Positions 12,821 to 27,167 of a stretch of 35,978 bases of DNA are shown in pieces. A program made the translations under genes and the position numbers. Positions within the stretch are counted from its first letter, which is position 1; each line of letters opens with the position of its first letter. Source of the DNA: Frankia sp. (GTDB taxonomy: Bacteria > Actinomycetota > Actinomycetes > Frankiales > Frankiaceae); the NCBI GenBank assembly GCA_019689615.1, contig JADGHD010000002.1, positions 1 to 35,978 of the forward strand, read 5' to 3'. Under the pieces are notes generated by a model. That model worked only from the letters and a program-made list of their open reading frames with translations. It made no database searches and was not told the DNA's origin.

Positions 12821-15202
12821 TCAGCCGTCCGGGCGCACACCGTTGAGGACGTCGACGGCCTCGAGCAGTCCGCCGATGGACGCGAAGTCGACCGCGACGA
12901 ACGTCGGGCGGCGGCCCCGCTCCTGTTCGCAGACCCCGGCCCGGTCGACGACCACGCGCGGGTCGTTCACGGTCAGCGCCGCCCGCCGGCTGGGCGCCGT
13001 GTCGGTCACCCAGTGGTTGACCAGCAGCAGCCGGGCGTCCGCCGAGCCGCGCTTGACCGGGCAGGTGGCCAGGTCCTCCGCGGAGCGGGCGTCGAACGGC
13101 GTGTCCGAGCCGTACCGGTAGAACGAGCGCAGGTAGCTGCCCGGGGTGTCCTGTTCCTCGGTGAACAGCACCAGCCGGCGGCCGGAGTCGATCATCTCGC
13201 GCAGGGTCGGCCACTCGCCGTCCGGGTCGTCCGGCGGGGTGAGGACCTTGTTCGCCAGGCCGGCGGTGGCGACGGCGCCGGTGATCTCGGCCGGCGGGAC
13301 GCCGTTGTCCTGGAAGATGATGCTGACGACCTCGGTCGGGTTGCGGTCGAGCCAGTCGCCGAGCTGGCGCAGCTGCTCGACCAAATCCAGCGCGCCCAGC
13401 TGGCACAGGGCGTGGCAGAGCCACAGGCCCTCGCGCGCGGACAGCGCCCCGCGGGTCAGCGGCTCGATCGCGGCCCGCACCGACGGGTCGAGGCTGTCGA
13501 GGAACGCGGCCACCTCCTCCGGCGTGCTCCAGTGGTGCACGTCGAGCAGCAGCCCGCGCACGCCGAGGTCGAGCTGGTGGACGATGCTGGGGTCCTGCGC
13601 CGGGCCGAGGAAGCGGTCCTCGCTGTTGGCCATCGCGTTGTGGGTGGCCGCGTACACGACCTCGTCGTAGCGCCGGTCGCACAGCTTCGCCGAGCCGTTG
13701 CAGACATCCCGGCCGTCCGCCGCGGCACCGGGGAACGCCGCCCAGGTCAGGGCGACCACCGCCGGGACGAGCACGGCGACGGCCATGGCCACCCGGCGCC
13801 AGCGGCGGGTCCGCTCCAGCCGGGCGGACAGCGCGACCAGCAGGGACACGCCGGTGATGACCGCGCCGACCAGCAGCGACCAGCCGGCCAGCCGCAGGTA
13901 GTCGCCCTCGATGTCGCCGTAGGCCGCGTCGCCGAAGTCGACGAGCACCGCGGCGGCACCCGGCGGCATCGACGACCCGGGCTCGGCCAGCACCGGCAGC
14001 GGGTTCGGCAGCGCCAGCCGCAGCCCGACGCCGACCGCCAGCGCGACCACGCCGGCGGCGAGCACCGCCACCCCGACGGCCCTGGTGGGCGAGCGGCCGT
14101 CGGCCCGGGCGGCCAGTGCCGTGCCGACGAGCCCGGCCAGCGCCACCACCATGGCGGCGACGGTCATCAGCGGCAGCAGCTCGGCGACGTCGTGCAGCCG
14201 GTCGACCGCCCGGATCGCCGGCTCGTCGCCCAGGTCGGACAGGGAGACGCCGAGGTCGAGGACCCTGCCGTCGACCAGGCGCTGGCGCAGTTCGGCGATC
14301 GCCTGTTCGTCGCCCTGGAACAGCGGCGGGCCGAGCAGCGCCAACGCCCCGGCGACGTCGCCCTGGCGCAGCAGCGCCCGGGCCGGCTGGCGCAGCCGCT
14401 CCCGGTCCGCCTCGTCCAGCCGGGCGAGCACCACGTCGAGCACCCGGTCGGTCTCCTGGGCCGTCAGCCGCATCGTCGGCAGGTTCTGCGGCGGGTGCCC
14501 GGCGGCGACGGCGTCCAGCGCGGCCAGCAGCTCCTGGGTGAACGTCGCGACCGAGTCGACCTCGTAGGTGCCGCCCTCGCCGAGCTCGCCGGCCAGGTAG
14601 CGGTTGGCCAGCCCGGAGATGTTGCCGAACAGCGGCTCCAGGTTGACCGTGAACGCGACGTCGTCGGTGTCGGCCCGCAGGTAGTCGACGATCCGGGCGA
14701 TCTGCTCGTCGACGAGCCCCTCGACCGTCGACGGCGGCAGCACGGTGCGCAGGTTCGCGGTGACCACCGAGGAGTCCACCGGCAGGTCGGCGAGCAGGTC
14801 GTCGACCGTCGGGTCCGGCAGGACCTCGGTGTAGAGGCGTTCGTAGGCGTCGGCCTCGGTCAGCGCGTCGCTGTAGAAGCCGGGGCTGAGCACGGTGGAG
14901 CGGGCGGTGAGGATGACGACCAGCGGCAGCCAGGCGAGCACGACCAGCGCCGTGCACAGCGCCCGCATCAGCCGCCATCGCCGCGGCCGACGAGGCCGGG
15001 CCGCCGGCGTGCCGGCACGGGCCGCCGGCTTCCCGCCTGGCGCCGCCACGCCAGGTTCCTCGCCGGCCGTCGCCTCACCGGTCCGCTCGGTGCTGGTCTG
15101 CGCCGTGCTGGCCCTGTTGGTGGCCTTCTCGTCCCCCACGGTAGTCAAGCTACCGACAGCGGATCCTCTACCCGCTTCACCCCCAGGAGCCACGCCGGCC
15201 AC
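12821..15202 (-). CDS. Membrane-anchored PI-PLC-like (PLC-X superfamily) protein
   Basis: A 793-aa protein with a charged Pro/Arg-rich N-terminal tail, a transmembrane helix at about residues 81-100 (ALCTALVVLAWLPLVVILTA), a roughly 240-residue extracytoplasmic helical region, four more helices between about 340 and 490, and a C-terminal domain resembling bacterial phosphatidylinositol-specific phospholipase C. That domain begins CNGSAKLCDRRYDEVVYAATHNAM; the THNAM histidine and the later LLLDVHHW histidine are candidates for the two catalytic histidines, and PTEVVSIIFQDNG and RRLVLFTEEQD follow in family order. It probably acts outside the membrane on a phosphodiester, perhaps inositol lipids. 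The start is uncertain: GTG 15202 lacks a clear ribosome site and a GTG about 20 codons downstream (VGDEKATNR) is an alternative. Confidence 0.82.
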   Translation of the reverse strand: MAGVAPGGEAGRGSAVGSLTTVGDEKATNRASTAQTSTERTGEATAGEEPGVAAPGGKPAARAGTPAARPRRPRRWRLMRALCTALVVLAWLPLVVILTARSTVLSPGFYSDALTEADAYERLYTEVLPDPTVDDLLADLPVDSSVVTANLRTVLPPSTVEGLVDEQIARIVDYLRADTDDVAFTVNLEPLFGNISGLANRYLAGELGEGGTYEVDSVATFTQELLAALDAVAAGHPPQNLPTMRLTAQETDRVLDVVLARLDEADRERLRQPARALLRQGDVAGALALLGPPLFQGDEQAIAELRQRLVDGRVLDLGVSLSDLGDEPAIRAVDRLHDVAELLPLMTVAAMVVALAGLVGTALAARADGRSPTRAVGVAVLAAGVVALAVGVGLRLALPNPLPVLAEPGSSMPPGAAAVLVDFGDAAYGDIEGDYLRLAGWSLLVGAVITGVSLLVALSARLERTRRWRRVAMAVAVLVPAVVALTWAAFPGAAADGRDVCNGSAKLCDRRYDEVVYAATHNAMANSEDRFLGPAQDPSIVHQLDLGVRGLLLDVHHWSTPEEVAAFLDSLDPSVRAAIEPLTRGALSAREGLWLCHALCQLGALDLVEQLRQLGDWLDRNPTEVVSIIFQDNGVPPAEITGAVATAGLANKVLTPPDDPDGEWPTLREMIDSGRRLVLFTEEQDTPGSYLRSFYRYGSDTPFDARSAEDLATCPVKRGSADARLLLVNHWVTDTAPSRRAALTVNDPRVVVDRAGVCEQERGRRPTFVAVDFASIGGLLEAVDVLNGVRPDG

Positions 15203-15244
15203 GGCTCGGCGCCGGCTGGCTCCCGGGAGGAAGGCCGGGCGGGG

Positions 15245-16444
15245 TCAGGCCGCGATGCCGGCCCCCGAGGTGACGAACGGGAGATGGTGCGCGCCGCGGA
15301 CGTTCGAGACGACCGGCATGTCGGCCCGGTCCGGGTCGGCGATGTAGTCCGGGAAGCGGTTGAGGACCTCCTGCAGCGCGATCCTCAGCTCCAGCCGGGC
15401 GAGGTGGGCCCCGAGGCAGCGGTGGATGCCGAAGCCGAAGAACAGGGTCGACGGCTCGTCCCGGCGGTCCATGTTGAACACGTCGGGCTCCTCGTAGACC
15501 CGCTCGTCGCGCAGCGCCGAGCCGGTGAGCAGCATGACCCGCTCGCCGGCCGGGATGGTGACGCCGTGCAGCTCGACGTCCCGGGTGGTGGTGCGGCCCT
15601 GCAGGTGGGACGGCGCGTCGTAGCGCAGGGTCTCGCCGGCCGCCCGGTCGTACAGGGTCGGGTCGGCCAGCAGCCTGCGCCGCTGCTCCGGGAACCTCGT
15701 CAGCGCCATCAGCCCGTTCGGGATGGCCTTGGCGACGGTCTCGTGGCCGGCGACGCCGAGCTCGAGGAACCTGAAGGCGATCTCCTGGTCCGACATCCGC
15801 CGGGTGGTGACGCCGTCCTCGTCGTCGATGACCTCGGTCTTGATCAGCAGGCTGATCGGGTCGTCCTTGGGTTCCTTGCGCCGCTCGGCGATCAGCGACT
15901 GGTACAGCTCAAGCAGGCCGATGTTCGCGTTGACGAATTCCTCTTCCGACCGTGGGCCGTTGCCCCGGTTGAGCATCGCGTCGGCGGTCTTGTTGACGAA
16001 CGCGCGGTGCTCCTCCGGGATGCCGAGCAGCTCGCTGATCACGTCGAGCGGGAGGCGGACGGCGAACTCCTGAACGACGTCGAACTCCTCGGCGCCGACG
16101 AACTGGTCGAGCAGCTCGGCGGCCTTGCCGCGGATGTAGGGCTCGAGCTTCATCATCGACCGCGGCGAGAACACCTTGCTGACGATCTTGCGGTGCCAGC
16201 GGTGCTCGGGCGGGTCCTTGAGGATGAGCATCGGCTGCCCGGCCTCGTGGCCCTCGATGGTCACGCCGCCCGCGCTGGAGAACGTCTGCCAGTCGTTGTG
16301 CGCGGCCAGCACGTCGGCGTGCCGGGAAATGGCCCAGAACTTCAGGTCGGCGTTGTGGAAGACCGGCGCCTCGTCTCTTAACTGGCGGTAGACCGGATAG
16401 GGGTTGCGAAAGGTGTCCGGGTCGAACGGGTTGTACTCGACCAT
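15245..16444 (-). CDS. Cytochrome P450
   Basis: A 399-aa soluble bacterial class P450. All core motifs are present: the I-helix oxygen-activation segment AGHET (232-236, followed by Val where Thr/Ser is common), the K-helix ExxR (ETLR, 271-274), and the heme loop FGFGIHRCLG with ligand Cys343. The C-helix WHRKIV provides the heme-propionate contact. ATG 16444 has a strong GAGGAGGGG site about 5 nt upstream. No ferredoxin or reductase gene is adjacent, so electron partners must come from elsewhere. The substrate cannot be inferred; the neighbours (PLC-like protein, adenylate-kinase-like protein) are not a biosynthetic cluster. The AT-rich leader upstream likely contains the promoter. Confidence 0.95.
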   Translation of the reverse strand: MVEYNPFDPDTFRNPYPVYRQLRDEAPVFHNADLKFWAISRHADVLAAHNDWQTFSSAGGVTIEGHEAGQPMLILKDPPEHRWHRKIVSKVFSPRSMMKLEPYIRGKAAELLDQFVGAEEFDVVQEFAVRLPLDVISELLGIPEEHRAFVNKTADAMLNRGNGPRSEEEFVNANIGLLELYQSLIAERRKEPKDDPISLLIKTEVIDDEDGVTTRRMSDQEIAFRFLELGVAGHETVAKAIPNGLMALTRFPEQRRRLLADPTLYDRAAGETLRYDAPSHLQGRTTTRDVELHGVTIPAGERVMLLTGSALRDERVYEEPDVFNMDRRDEPSTLFFGFGIHRCLGAHLARLELRIALQEVLNRFPDYIADPDRADMPVVSNVRGAHHLPFVTSGAGIAA

Positions 16445-16486
16445 CGCCCCTCCTCGTGAGCGCGCCGTGATCGCAGTTCAGCCGTC

Positions 16487-16502
16487 GAAGATTTTATACA
16501 TT
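16487..16502 (-). promoter_or_regulatory. Possible promoter -10 region of the P450 gene
   Basis: An isolated AT-rich island reads AATGTATAAAATC on the minus strand and contains TATAAA. It lies about 45-55 bp upstream of the P450 start in otherwise GC-rich DNA. No good -35 hexamer is visible at the usual distance, so this is a weak call. Confidence 0.35.
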
Positions 16503-16527
16503 ATTCACGGTGCGCGTGCGAGGCGGA

Positions 16528-16551
16528 CGCAGGGTGCCGTTCGGCCCTGCG
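16528..16551 (-). terminator. Hairpin after the adenylate-kinase-like gene
   Basis: CGCAGGG pairs with CCCTGCG around a smaller internal CC/GG stem. It lies 15 nt past the stop of the adenylate-kinase-like gene and before the P450 promoter region, a suitable position for a T-less actinobacterial terminator. Confidence 0.5.
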
Positions 16552-16565
16552 CGAGGGGACGATGT

Positions 16566-17267
16566 TCAGTGCCGGTGGTCCGGCAGTGACCGTAGGACGG
16601 CGTCGATCCGGCCCGCCACCTCGTCGGGAGTGCCGGAGCCGTCGATGGTCCGCAGGATGCCCCTGGCGGCGTAGTACGCCCGCAGCGGGGCGGTCCGCTC
16701 GGCGAAGACCTTCAGCCGGCGCCGCGCGGTCTCCTCGTCGTCGTCGAGGCGGCTCTCGTCGCGCGACCGCCGAGCGATCCGGGCCAGGACCGTGGACTCG
16801 TCGACATCGAGGTCGAGCACGACGTCGAGCGCGCAGCCGGCCGCCGCGAACCGGGCGTCGAACGCCTCGGCCTGGGCCAGGGTACGCGGGAACCCGTCCA
16901 GCAGGAAGCCGGAGCACACGTCGGGCACCGGCGTCACGGCCGCCTCCGCGACCGCGGTGCCGGTGCCGGCGGCCCGGGAGCCGGTCCCGGCGGCTGCCAC
17001 GACGGTGCCCGCGGGGACGTGATCGAGGACCGCTGCGGCGCGGGCACCGAACAGCCGGCTGGCGACGAGGTCCAGCACGAGGTCGTCGGGGACCAGCTCG
17101 CCGGCCCGGACGAAGGACTCGGCGCGGCGGCCGAGCGGGGTGCCGGCAGCGATCTCGGTGTCCAGCAGTCGACCGGTGGAGATCGCTGGAATTCCGTAAC
17201 GGGAGCTGATCCGGGCGGCCTGGGTGCCTTTACCTGATCCCGGTGGACCGAGAAGCACGACTCTCAC
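16566..17267 (-). CDS. Adenylate-kinase-family NMP kinase with altered acceptor site
   Basis: Phosphoryl-transfer kinase of the Adk family, 233 aa from GTG 17267 (MRVVLLGPPGSGKGTQ); the start is chosen by family alignment, as no strong ribosome site is seen. The P-loop (7-16), the GFLLDGFPRT motif and the lid-side RLDDDEETARRRL are intact, so ATP binding looks competent. The AMP-binding loop reads STGRLLD where adenylate kinases have STGDMLR, so Asp33 is Arg and the AMP-contacting Arg36 is Asp (E. coli numbering, gap-free here). About 40 Ala/Gly/Thr-rich residues are inserted between RLFG and GFLLDGFPRT. The lid is the short type. The gene is outside the usual secY-adk-map setting, so it is probably a paralog with another acceptor nucleotide or a regulatory role. 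Confidence 0.85.
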   Translation of the reverse strand: MRVVLLGPPGSGKGTQAARISSRYGIPAISTGRLLDTEIAAGTPLGRRAESFVRAGELVPDDLVLDLVASRLFGARAAAVLDHVPAGTVVAAAGTGSRAAGTGTAVAEAAVTPVPDVCSGFLLDGFPRTLAQAEAFDARFAAAGCALDVVLDLDVDESTVLARIARRSRDESRLDDDEETARRRLKVFAERTAPLRAYYAARGILRTIDGSGTPDEVAGRIDAVLRSLPDHRH

Positions 17268-17663
17268 CGAACGAACGGTACCCGGCACCAAACCCCCAAA
17301 AGCTGGACGAAGTTGTAGAAAATCCGACCCCTCGCCGGAGAACGAGACAGGGATCACCCGCACCCCCCTGGGAGCCATGCCCGGCCAGGGGACGGCGCGC
17401 AGCCTATCGGTCGCGCTCACAGCGCGTCCACTCCGACGGCCGGAAGGTCAGGACCACACCACGGCAACGACGCCGTACGCCGCGATCATTCCCTCCGGGC
17501 CGTGCGCCGGGGACGCGTGGCGAAGGCCACCGCCGCGCGAGATGACGGCGATTTGTCCCGAAAAGAGCCTTTTCTTATCTGGCCCTTCCCCTCGGCCACC
17601 GGCCCTCGGCGACGTCGCCCGCGGGGAACGTCACACCCGCCGCTGGCGTCAGCAGCCCCGCCG
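17268..17663. other. Intergenic region without a credible gene
   Basis: About 400 bp between the adenylate-kinase-like gene and the gltD stop. The ORFs crossing it are antisense or low-complexity. A short AT-rich hairpin, GAAAAG-agc-CTTTTC at 17560-17574, lies about 90 nt beyond gltD on its transcript and might contribute to termination; the stem is weak. Nothing else stands out. Confidence 0.4.
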
Positions 17664-19106
<1,443 letters not shown>

Positions 19107-19270
19107 GCCACTCCTGTCACGTTGGGTCCAGGCCGGGCTGCCGCGGGCGCCCGCGCGGCGGCGGACGGGGCGCCTCGGTCGGTCAGCCGGTGGAGGTGTC
19201 GAACGTTCGTACCGTGCCTGGTAGGGCGTGGGGCGGCAGGCGGGGCCGGCCGGCCCGTGGGGGCGAGCGC

Positions 19271-23833
<4,563 letters not shown>

Positions 23834-24123
23834 CCGGAGGTGTCCTGTCCGTCTTCAGGGCCTGAACGGGTGCGGACGACGCTGTCCGGGGATGCGATGA
23901 CCGCGGCACGGTTGAGCGGAGCGCGCCTCGCTGGTGGGCGCGGCTAGCGAGGACCGCCCGCGGTCAAACCCTCCAACGAGTGTGCCATGCGCCGGGCCGT
24001 TTCGCTGAGATCATCAATGTCCGGGAAGTCACAGGAATATGACGCTTGTGTTCCGACGCCCGATCCCGTATGTGGCGACGGCGGCCCGGGCGGTCCCGGC
24101 GCCCGCGGTCGGCGGCGGCCCGG
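23834..24123. promoter_or_regulatory. gltB upstream region
   Basis: About 290 bp with no gene. It contains a relatively AT-rich patch at 24000-24050 with the weak inverted repeat GTCA-n8-TGAC at 24028-24043. GTCAC fits one half (GTnAC) of the actinobacterial GlnR site, but the partner GAAAC half is not at the expected spacing, so GlnR control is only a possibility. The gltBD promoter presumably lies here. Confidence 0.35.
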
Positions 24124-24852
24124 TCAGCTCAGCGAGGTGTCGACCAGCATCCCGACCAGGAAGGTGGCGCCGGCCGCGAGGCCGCCGAGCAGTAGCTGGC
24201 GCAGCCCGCTGAACAGCGGCGAGCGCCCGGTGAACCGGCTGACCAGCGCGCCGACCCCGAACAGCCCGGCGGCGGCGAGCCCGGCGGACAGCGCGAACGT
24301 CCGCGTGCCCGCCAGGTAGGGCAGCACCGGGACCAGAGCGCCGACCGCGAACGCGGCGAACGACGAGCCGGCGGCCACCAGCGGGCGGGGCAGCTGACCC
24401 GGGGTGACTCCCAGCTCCTCCTGGCTGTGCACGGCGAGCGCGACTTCGGGGTCACCGGACAGCTGCTCGGCCACGGCCGCGGCCAGGTCGTGCTCCACGC
24501 CCTTGTGCTCGTAGAACTCGACCAGCTCGGCCCGCTCGGCGGCCGGGTGGTCGCGCAGCGCCCGCCGCTCGACCTCGATCTCGGCCTGGAACGCCTCGTT
24601 CTGGGCGCGCACCGACGTGTACTCGCCGGTCGCCATCGACAGCGCCCCGGAGGCGAGGCCGGCCAGGCCGGCCAGCACCACGGTCGACCGGGAAGCCTGC
24701 CCGCCGGCGAACCCGCTGAGCAGGGCAACGTTGCTGACCAGCCCGTCCATCACCCCGAACACGGCCGGCCGCAGCCAGCCGCCGGAGAGGTCCCGGTGGT
24801 GGCGGTGCCAGCGGGCCCCGTCAGGCGGCCGGACGTCAGCTGTCGTGGTCAC
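24124..24852 (-). CDS. VIT1/CCC1-family membrane transporter
   Basis: A 242-aa member of the VIT1/CCC1 family, which moves Fe2+ or Mn2+ (in eukaryotes into vacuoles); bacterial members are likely metal exporters or carriers. Signature sequences are VFGVMDGLVSNVALLSGFAGG in the first membrane helix and LASGALSMATGEYTSVRAQNE at the end of the second. A charged cytoplasmic helical segment (ERRALRDHPAAERAELVEFYEHKG) follows, rich in the Glu residues that form the metal-binding domain, then three C-terminal helices. GTG 24852 is the start in the track, with GAGGCG immediately upstream. It sits alone between gltB and lgt. Confidence 0.9.
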   Translation of the reverse strand: MTTTADVRPPDGARWHRHHRDLSGGWLRPAVFGVMDGLVSNVALLSGFAGGQASRSTVVLAGLAGLASGALSMATGEYTSVRAQNEAFQAEIEVERRALRDHPAAERAELVEFYEHKGVEHDLAAAVAEQLSGDPEVALAVHSQEELGVTPGQLPRPLVAAGSSFAAFAVGALVPVLPYLAGTRTFALSAGLAAAGLFGVGALVSRFTGRSPLFSGLRQLLLGGLAAGATFLVGMLVDTSLS

Positions 24853-24913
24853 CGCCTCAGCCTAGGCCGACGGGGCCAGTGCCCCCAAATCGTCCGGTCG
24901 GGGCACCAGCGGG

Positions 24914-25975
24914 TCAGGAGCCGGCCGACGGGCCGCCCGCCGGCTCGCCGGGACCGGCCGGGCCGTCAGCCCTGGCCGCGCCGCCCAGCCGCGCCTCGTC
25001 GTCTGGTTGGGTGCCCGCGGCGGCTGGTCTCGCCTCGACGGCCACCGCCCCGGCGGGGGCGGCGTCGTCGGCCCCGCCGCTGGCCGCGGCCTGGGCGCCC
25101 GGCTGGCCGGGCGGCGCCGCGGCCGAACCATCGCCCTCGCCGTCCCGGCCGGCGCCGGCGGACGCGGCCGTGACGTCGGGGTCGACCGGCCGGCGCACCA
25201 GCACCAGCATGGCCAGGCCGCCGAGGAAGACCAGGATCGACACCCAGACGTTGACCCGCAGGCCGAGCACGTGCTCGGCGGTGTCGACCCGCAGCAGCTC
25301 GATCCACACCCGGCCGGCGGTGTACAGCATGATGTAGAGCGCGAACAGCCGGCCCCGCCCGAGCCGGCGCCGCCGGTCGATCGCCAGCAGGACGGCGGCC
25401 ACGCCCAGGCACCACAGCGACTCGTACAGGAACGTCGGGTGGAACGTGGGCTCGTTGACGTAGTCCCGCGGCCGGTGCTCCGGGGAGATCTCCAGCGCCC
25501 ACGGCAGGTCGGTCGGCCGGCCGAACAGCTCCTGGTTGAACCAGTTGCCCCAGCGGCCGATGGCCTGGGCGATCGCGAGCCCCGGCGCGATCGCGTCGGC
25601 GAACAGCAGGAACGGGATGCCGCGGCGGCGGGTGGCGATCCAGCAGCCGAGCGCGCCGCCGGCGATCGCGCCCCAGACCGCGAGCCCGCCCTCCCAGACC
25701 TTCAGCGCGTCCAGCGGGTGGCCGTTCTCACCGAAGTAGCCGGCGGGCGTGCTGACCACGTGGTAGAGCCGGGCGCCGACGATGCCGAACAGCACGGCCC
25801 ACACCGCGATGTCGCTGGCGTGCTGGGCGGCGATCCCGCGGGCCGCCAGCCGGCGGGCGGTCAGCCAGGTCGCGACGACGATCCCCAAGATGATCATCAA
25901 CGCGTAGGCGCGCAGCGGCAGCGGGCCGAGATGGACCACGCCACGGGACGGGCTCGGGATCGCCGCGAGAGTCAC
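24914..25975 (-). CDS. lgt: Prolipoprotein diacylglyceryl transferase
   Basis: Inner-membrane enzyme transferring diacylglycerol from phosphatidylglycerol to the lipobox cysteine of prolipoproteins, the first step of lipoprotein maturation. The family signature GRWGNWFNQELFG is near residue 145; an earlier VGARLYHV and the C-terminal YTAGRVWIELLRVDTAEH contain conserved catalytic and lipid-contact residues. The fold has about seven membrane helices. After residue 270 it carries an Ala/Gly/Pro-rich cytoplasmic tail of about 80 residues, typical of actinobacterial Lgt. GTG 25975 is the only early start that keeps the first helix. It lies 138 nt after trpA on the same strand, the usual actinobacterial trpA-lgt linkage. 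Confidence 0.96.
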   Translation of the reverse strand: MTLAAIPSPSRGVVHLGPLPLRAYALMIILGIVVATWLTARRLAARGIAAQHASDIAVWAVLFGIVGARLYHVVSTPAGYFGENGHPLDALKVWEGGLAVWGAIAGGALGCWIATRRRGIPFLLFADAIAPGLAIAQAIGRWGNWFNQELFGRPTDLPWALEISPEHRPRDYVNEPTFHPTFLYESLWCLGVAAVLLAIDRRRRLGRGRLFALYIMLYTAGRVWIELLRVDTAEHVLGLRVNVWVSILVFLGGLAMLVLVRRPVDPDVTAASAGAGRDGEGDGSAAAPPGQPGAQAAASGGADDAAPAGAVAVEARPAAAGTQPDDEARLGGAARADGPAGPGEPAGGPSAGS

Positions 25976-26113
25976 GCCCCGAGGCTATCCCGCGGCGCGG
26001 ACGGCCGCGTGAGGCGGATCAGCCATCCGGGTTGATGGCCCGGGCGTGACGGTGCGCTGGCGGCCCGTGATCGGCCAAGGCCTTCCGGGCTCGGGCCAGC
26101 GGGGGCGTGCCGG

Positions 26114-26992
26114 TCAGGCACTGGCGCGCACCGGGCGGCGGACGCCGGCCGCGAGGTCGGCGGCAAGCTCGCGCAGCCCGGCGAGGGCCGCCTCGTCGCC
26201 CGCGCCGGAGCGCACGGCCGCCAGCAGCCGGGCGACCAGCGCGGAGCCGACGATGACGCCGTCGGCGAAGCCGGCGACGGTCGCCGCCTGCTCCCCGTCG
26301 CGCACGCCGAGGCCGACGGCGACCGGCAGGTCGGTGGCCTGCCGGACGCGACGGACGAGGCCCGCGGCCGCAGCGCCGACCGACTCACGGGCGCCGGTGA
26401 CGCCCATCAGCGAGGCGGCGTAGACGAAGCCGCTGGCGATCGAGGTGACCAGCCGGATCCTGGCGTCGGTCGAGCTCGGCGCGACCAGGAACACCGAGTC
26501 CAGGCCGTGCTTGTCGGCCGCGGCCAGCCAGGGTGCTGCCTCCTCCGGCGGCAGGTCCGGCGTGATCGTGCCGGCGCCGCCCGCGGCGGCCAGGTCAGCG
26601 GCGAAGCGCTCCACGCCGTACCGCTCGACCGGGTTCCAGTACGTCATCACCAGCGCCGGCGCGCCGGTCTCGGCCACCGCCTCGACCGTGCGCAGCACGT
26701 CGGCGGTGGTGACGCCGCCGCGCAGCGCCGCGTCGGCCGCGTCCTGGATGACCGGGCCGTCCATGGTCGGGTCGCTGTAGGGCAGGCCGACCTCGACGAT
26801 GTCGACGCCCGCCGCGACCATCGTCCGCATCGCCTCGATCCCGGTGGGCACGGTCGGGAACCCGGCCGGCAGGTAGCCGATCAGGGCCGCCCGGCCCTCG
26901 GCCCGCGCCTGGGCGAAGACCTCCGCGATCCGCCCCCTGGCCGCGCTCACCGCCTGGCCCGCCTGCTGCTGTGCCTGGTCCACCTGTTCCAC
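26114..26992 (-). CDS. trpA: Tryptophan synthase alpha subunit
   Basis: Cleaves indole-3-glycerol phosphate to indole and glyceraldehyde 3-phosphate, passing indole to TrpB. The barrel motif GVDIVEVGLPYSDPTMDGPVIQ holds the catalytic Glu (VEVG) and Asp (YSDP), and the C-terminal phosphate-binding turns PVAVGLGVRDGEQ and GVIVGSALV are present. GTG 26992 (292 aa) has AGGAGA 10 nt upstream; an internal GTG at 26950 (VSAARGRIAEVF) matches the common N-terminus better and gives 278 aa. The track ORF reaching 27418 overlaps trpB and is too long. It is the last gene of the trpCBA set and lies 175 nt after trpB. Confidence 0.96.
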   Translation of the reverse strand: MEQVDQAQQQAGQAVSAARGRIAEVFAQARAEGRAALIGYLPAGFPTVPTGIEAMRTMVAAGVDIVEVGLPYSDPTMDGPVIQDAADAALRGGVTTADVLRTVEAVAETGAPALVMTYWNPVERYGVERFAADLAAAGGAGTITPDLPPEEAAPWLAAADKHGLDSVFLVAPSSTDARIRLVTSIASGFVYAASLMGVTGARESVGAAAAGLVRRVRQATDLPVAVGLGVRDGEQAATVAGFADGVIVGSALVARLLAAVRSGAGDEAALAGLRELAADLAAGVRRPVRASA

Positions 26993-27167
26993 CCGCTGTC
27001 CGTCTCCTGGCCGGCGCCGGCCGTCTGCCTTGCTGTCCGGGCCGTCGGGGAGCCCGGGTGATGTGTCGGGACTGTGTCGGCGACGTGTCCGGACCGGTGC
27101 GTTGTGACCTGGCCGACACATTCCGCCGGCCGGCCGTCGGCGTGCCGCCGGTGGCCGCGCCGGTCGG

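Noticed and set aside
12737-16381. 1214-aa plus-strand ORF
   Set aside because: Antisense shadow of the PI-PLC-like and P450 genes; no recognisable motif.
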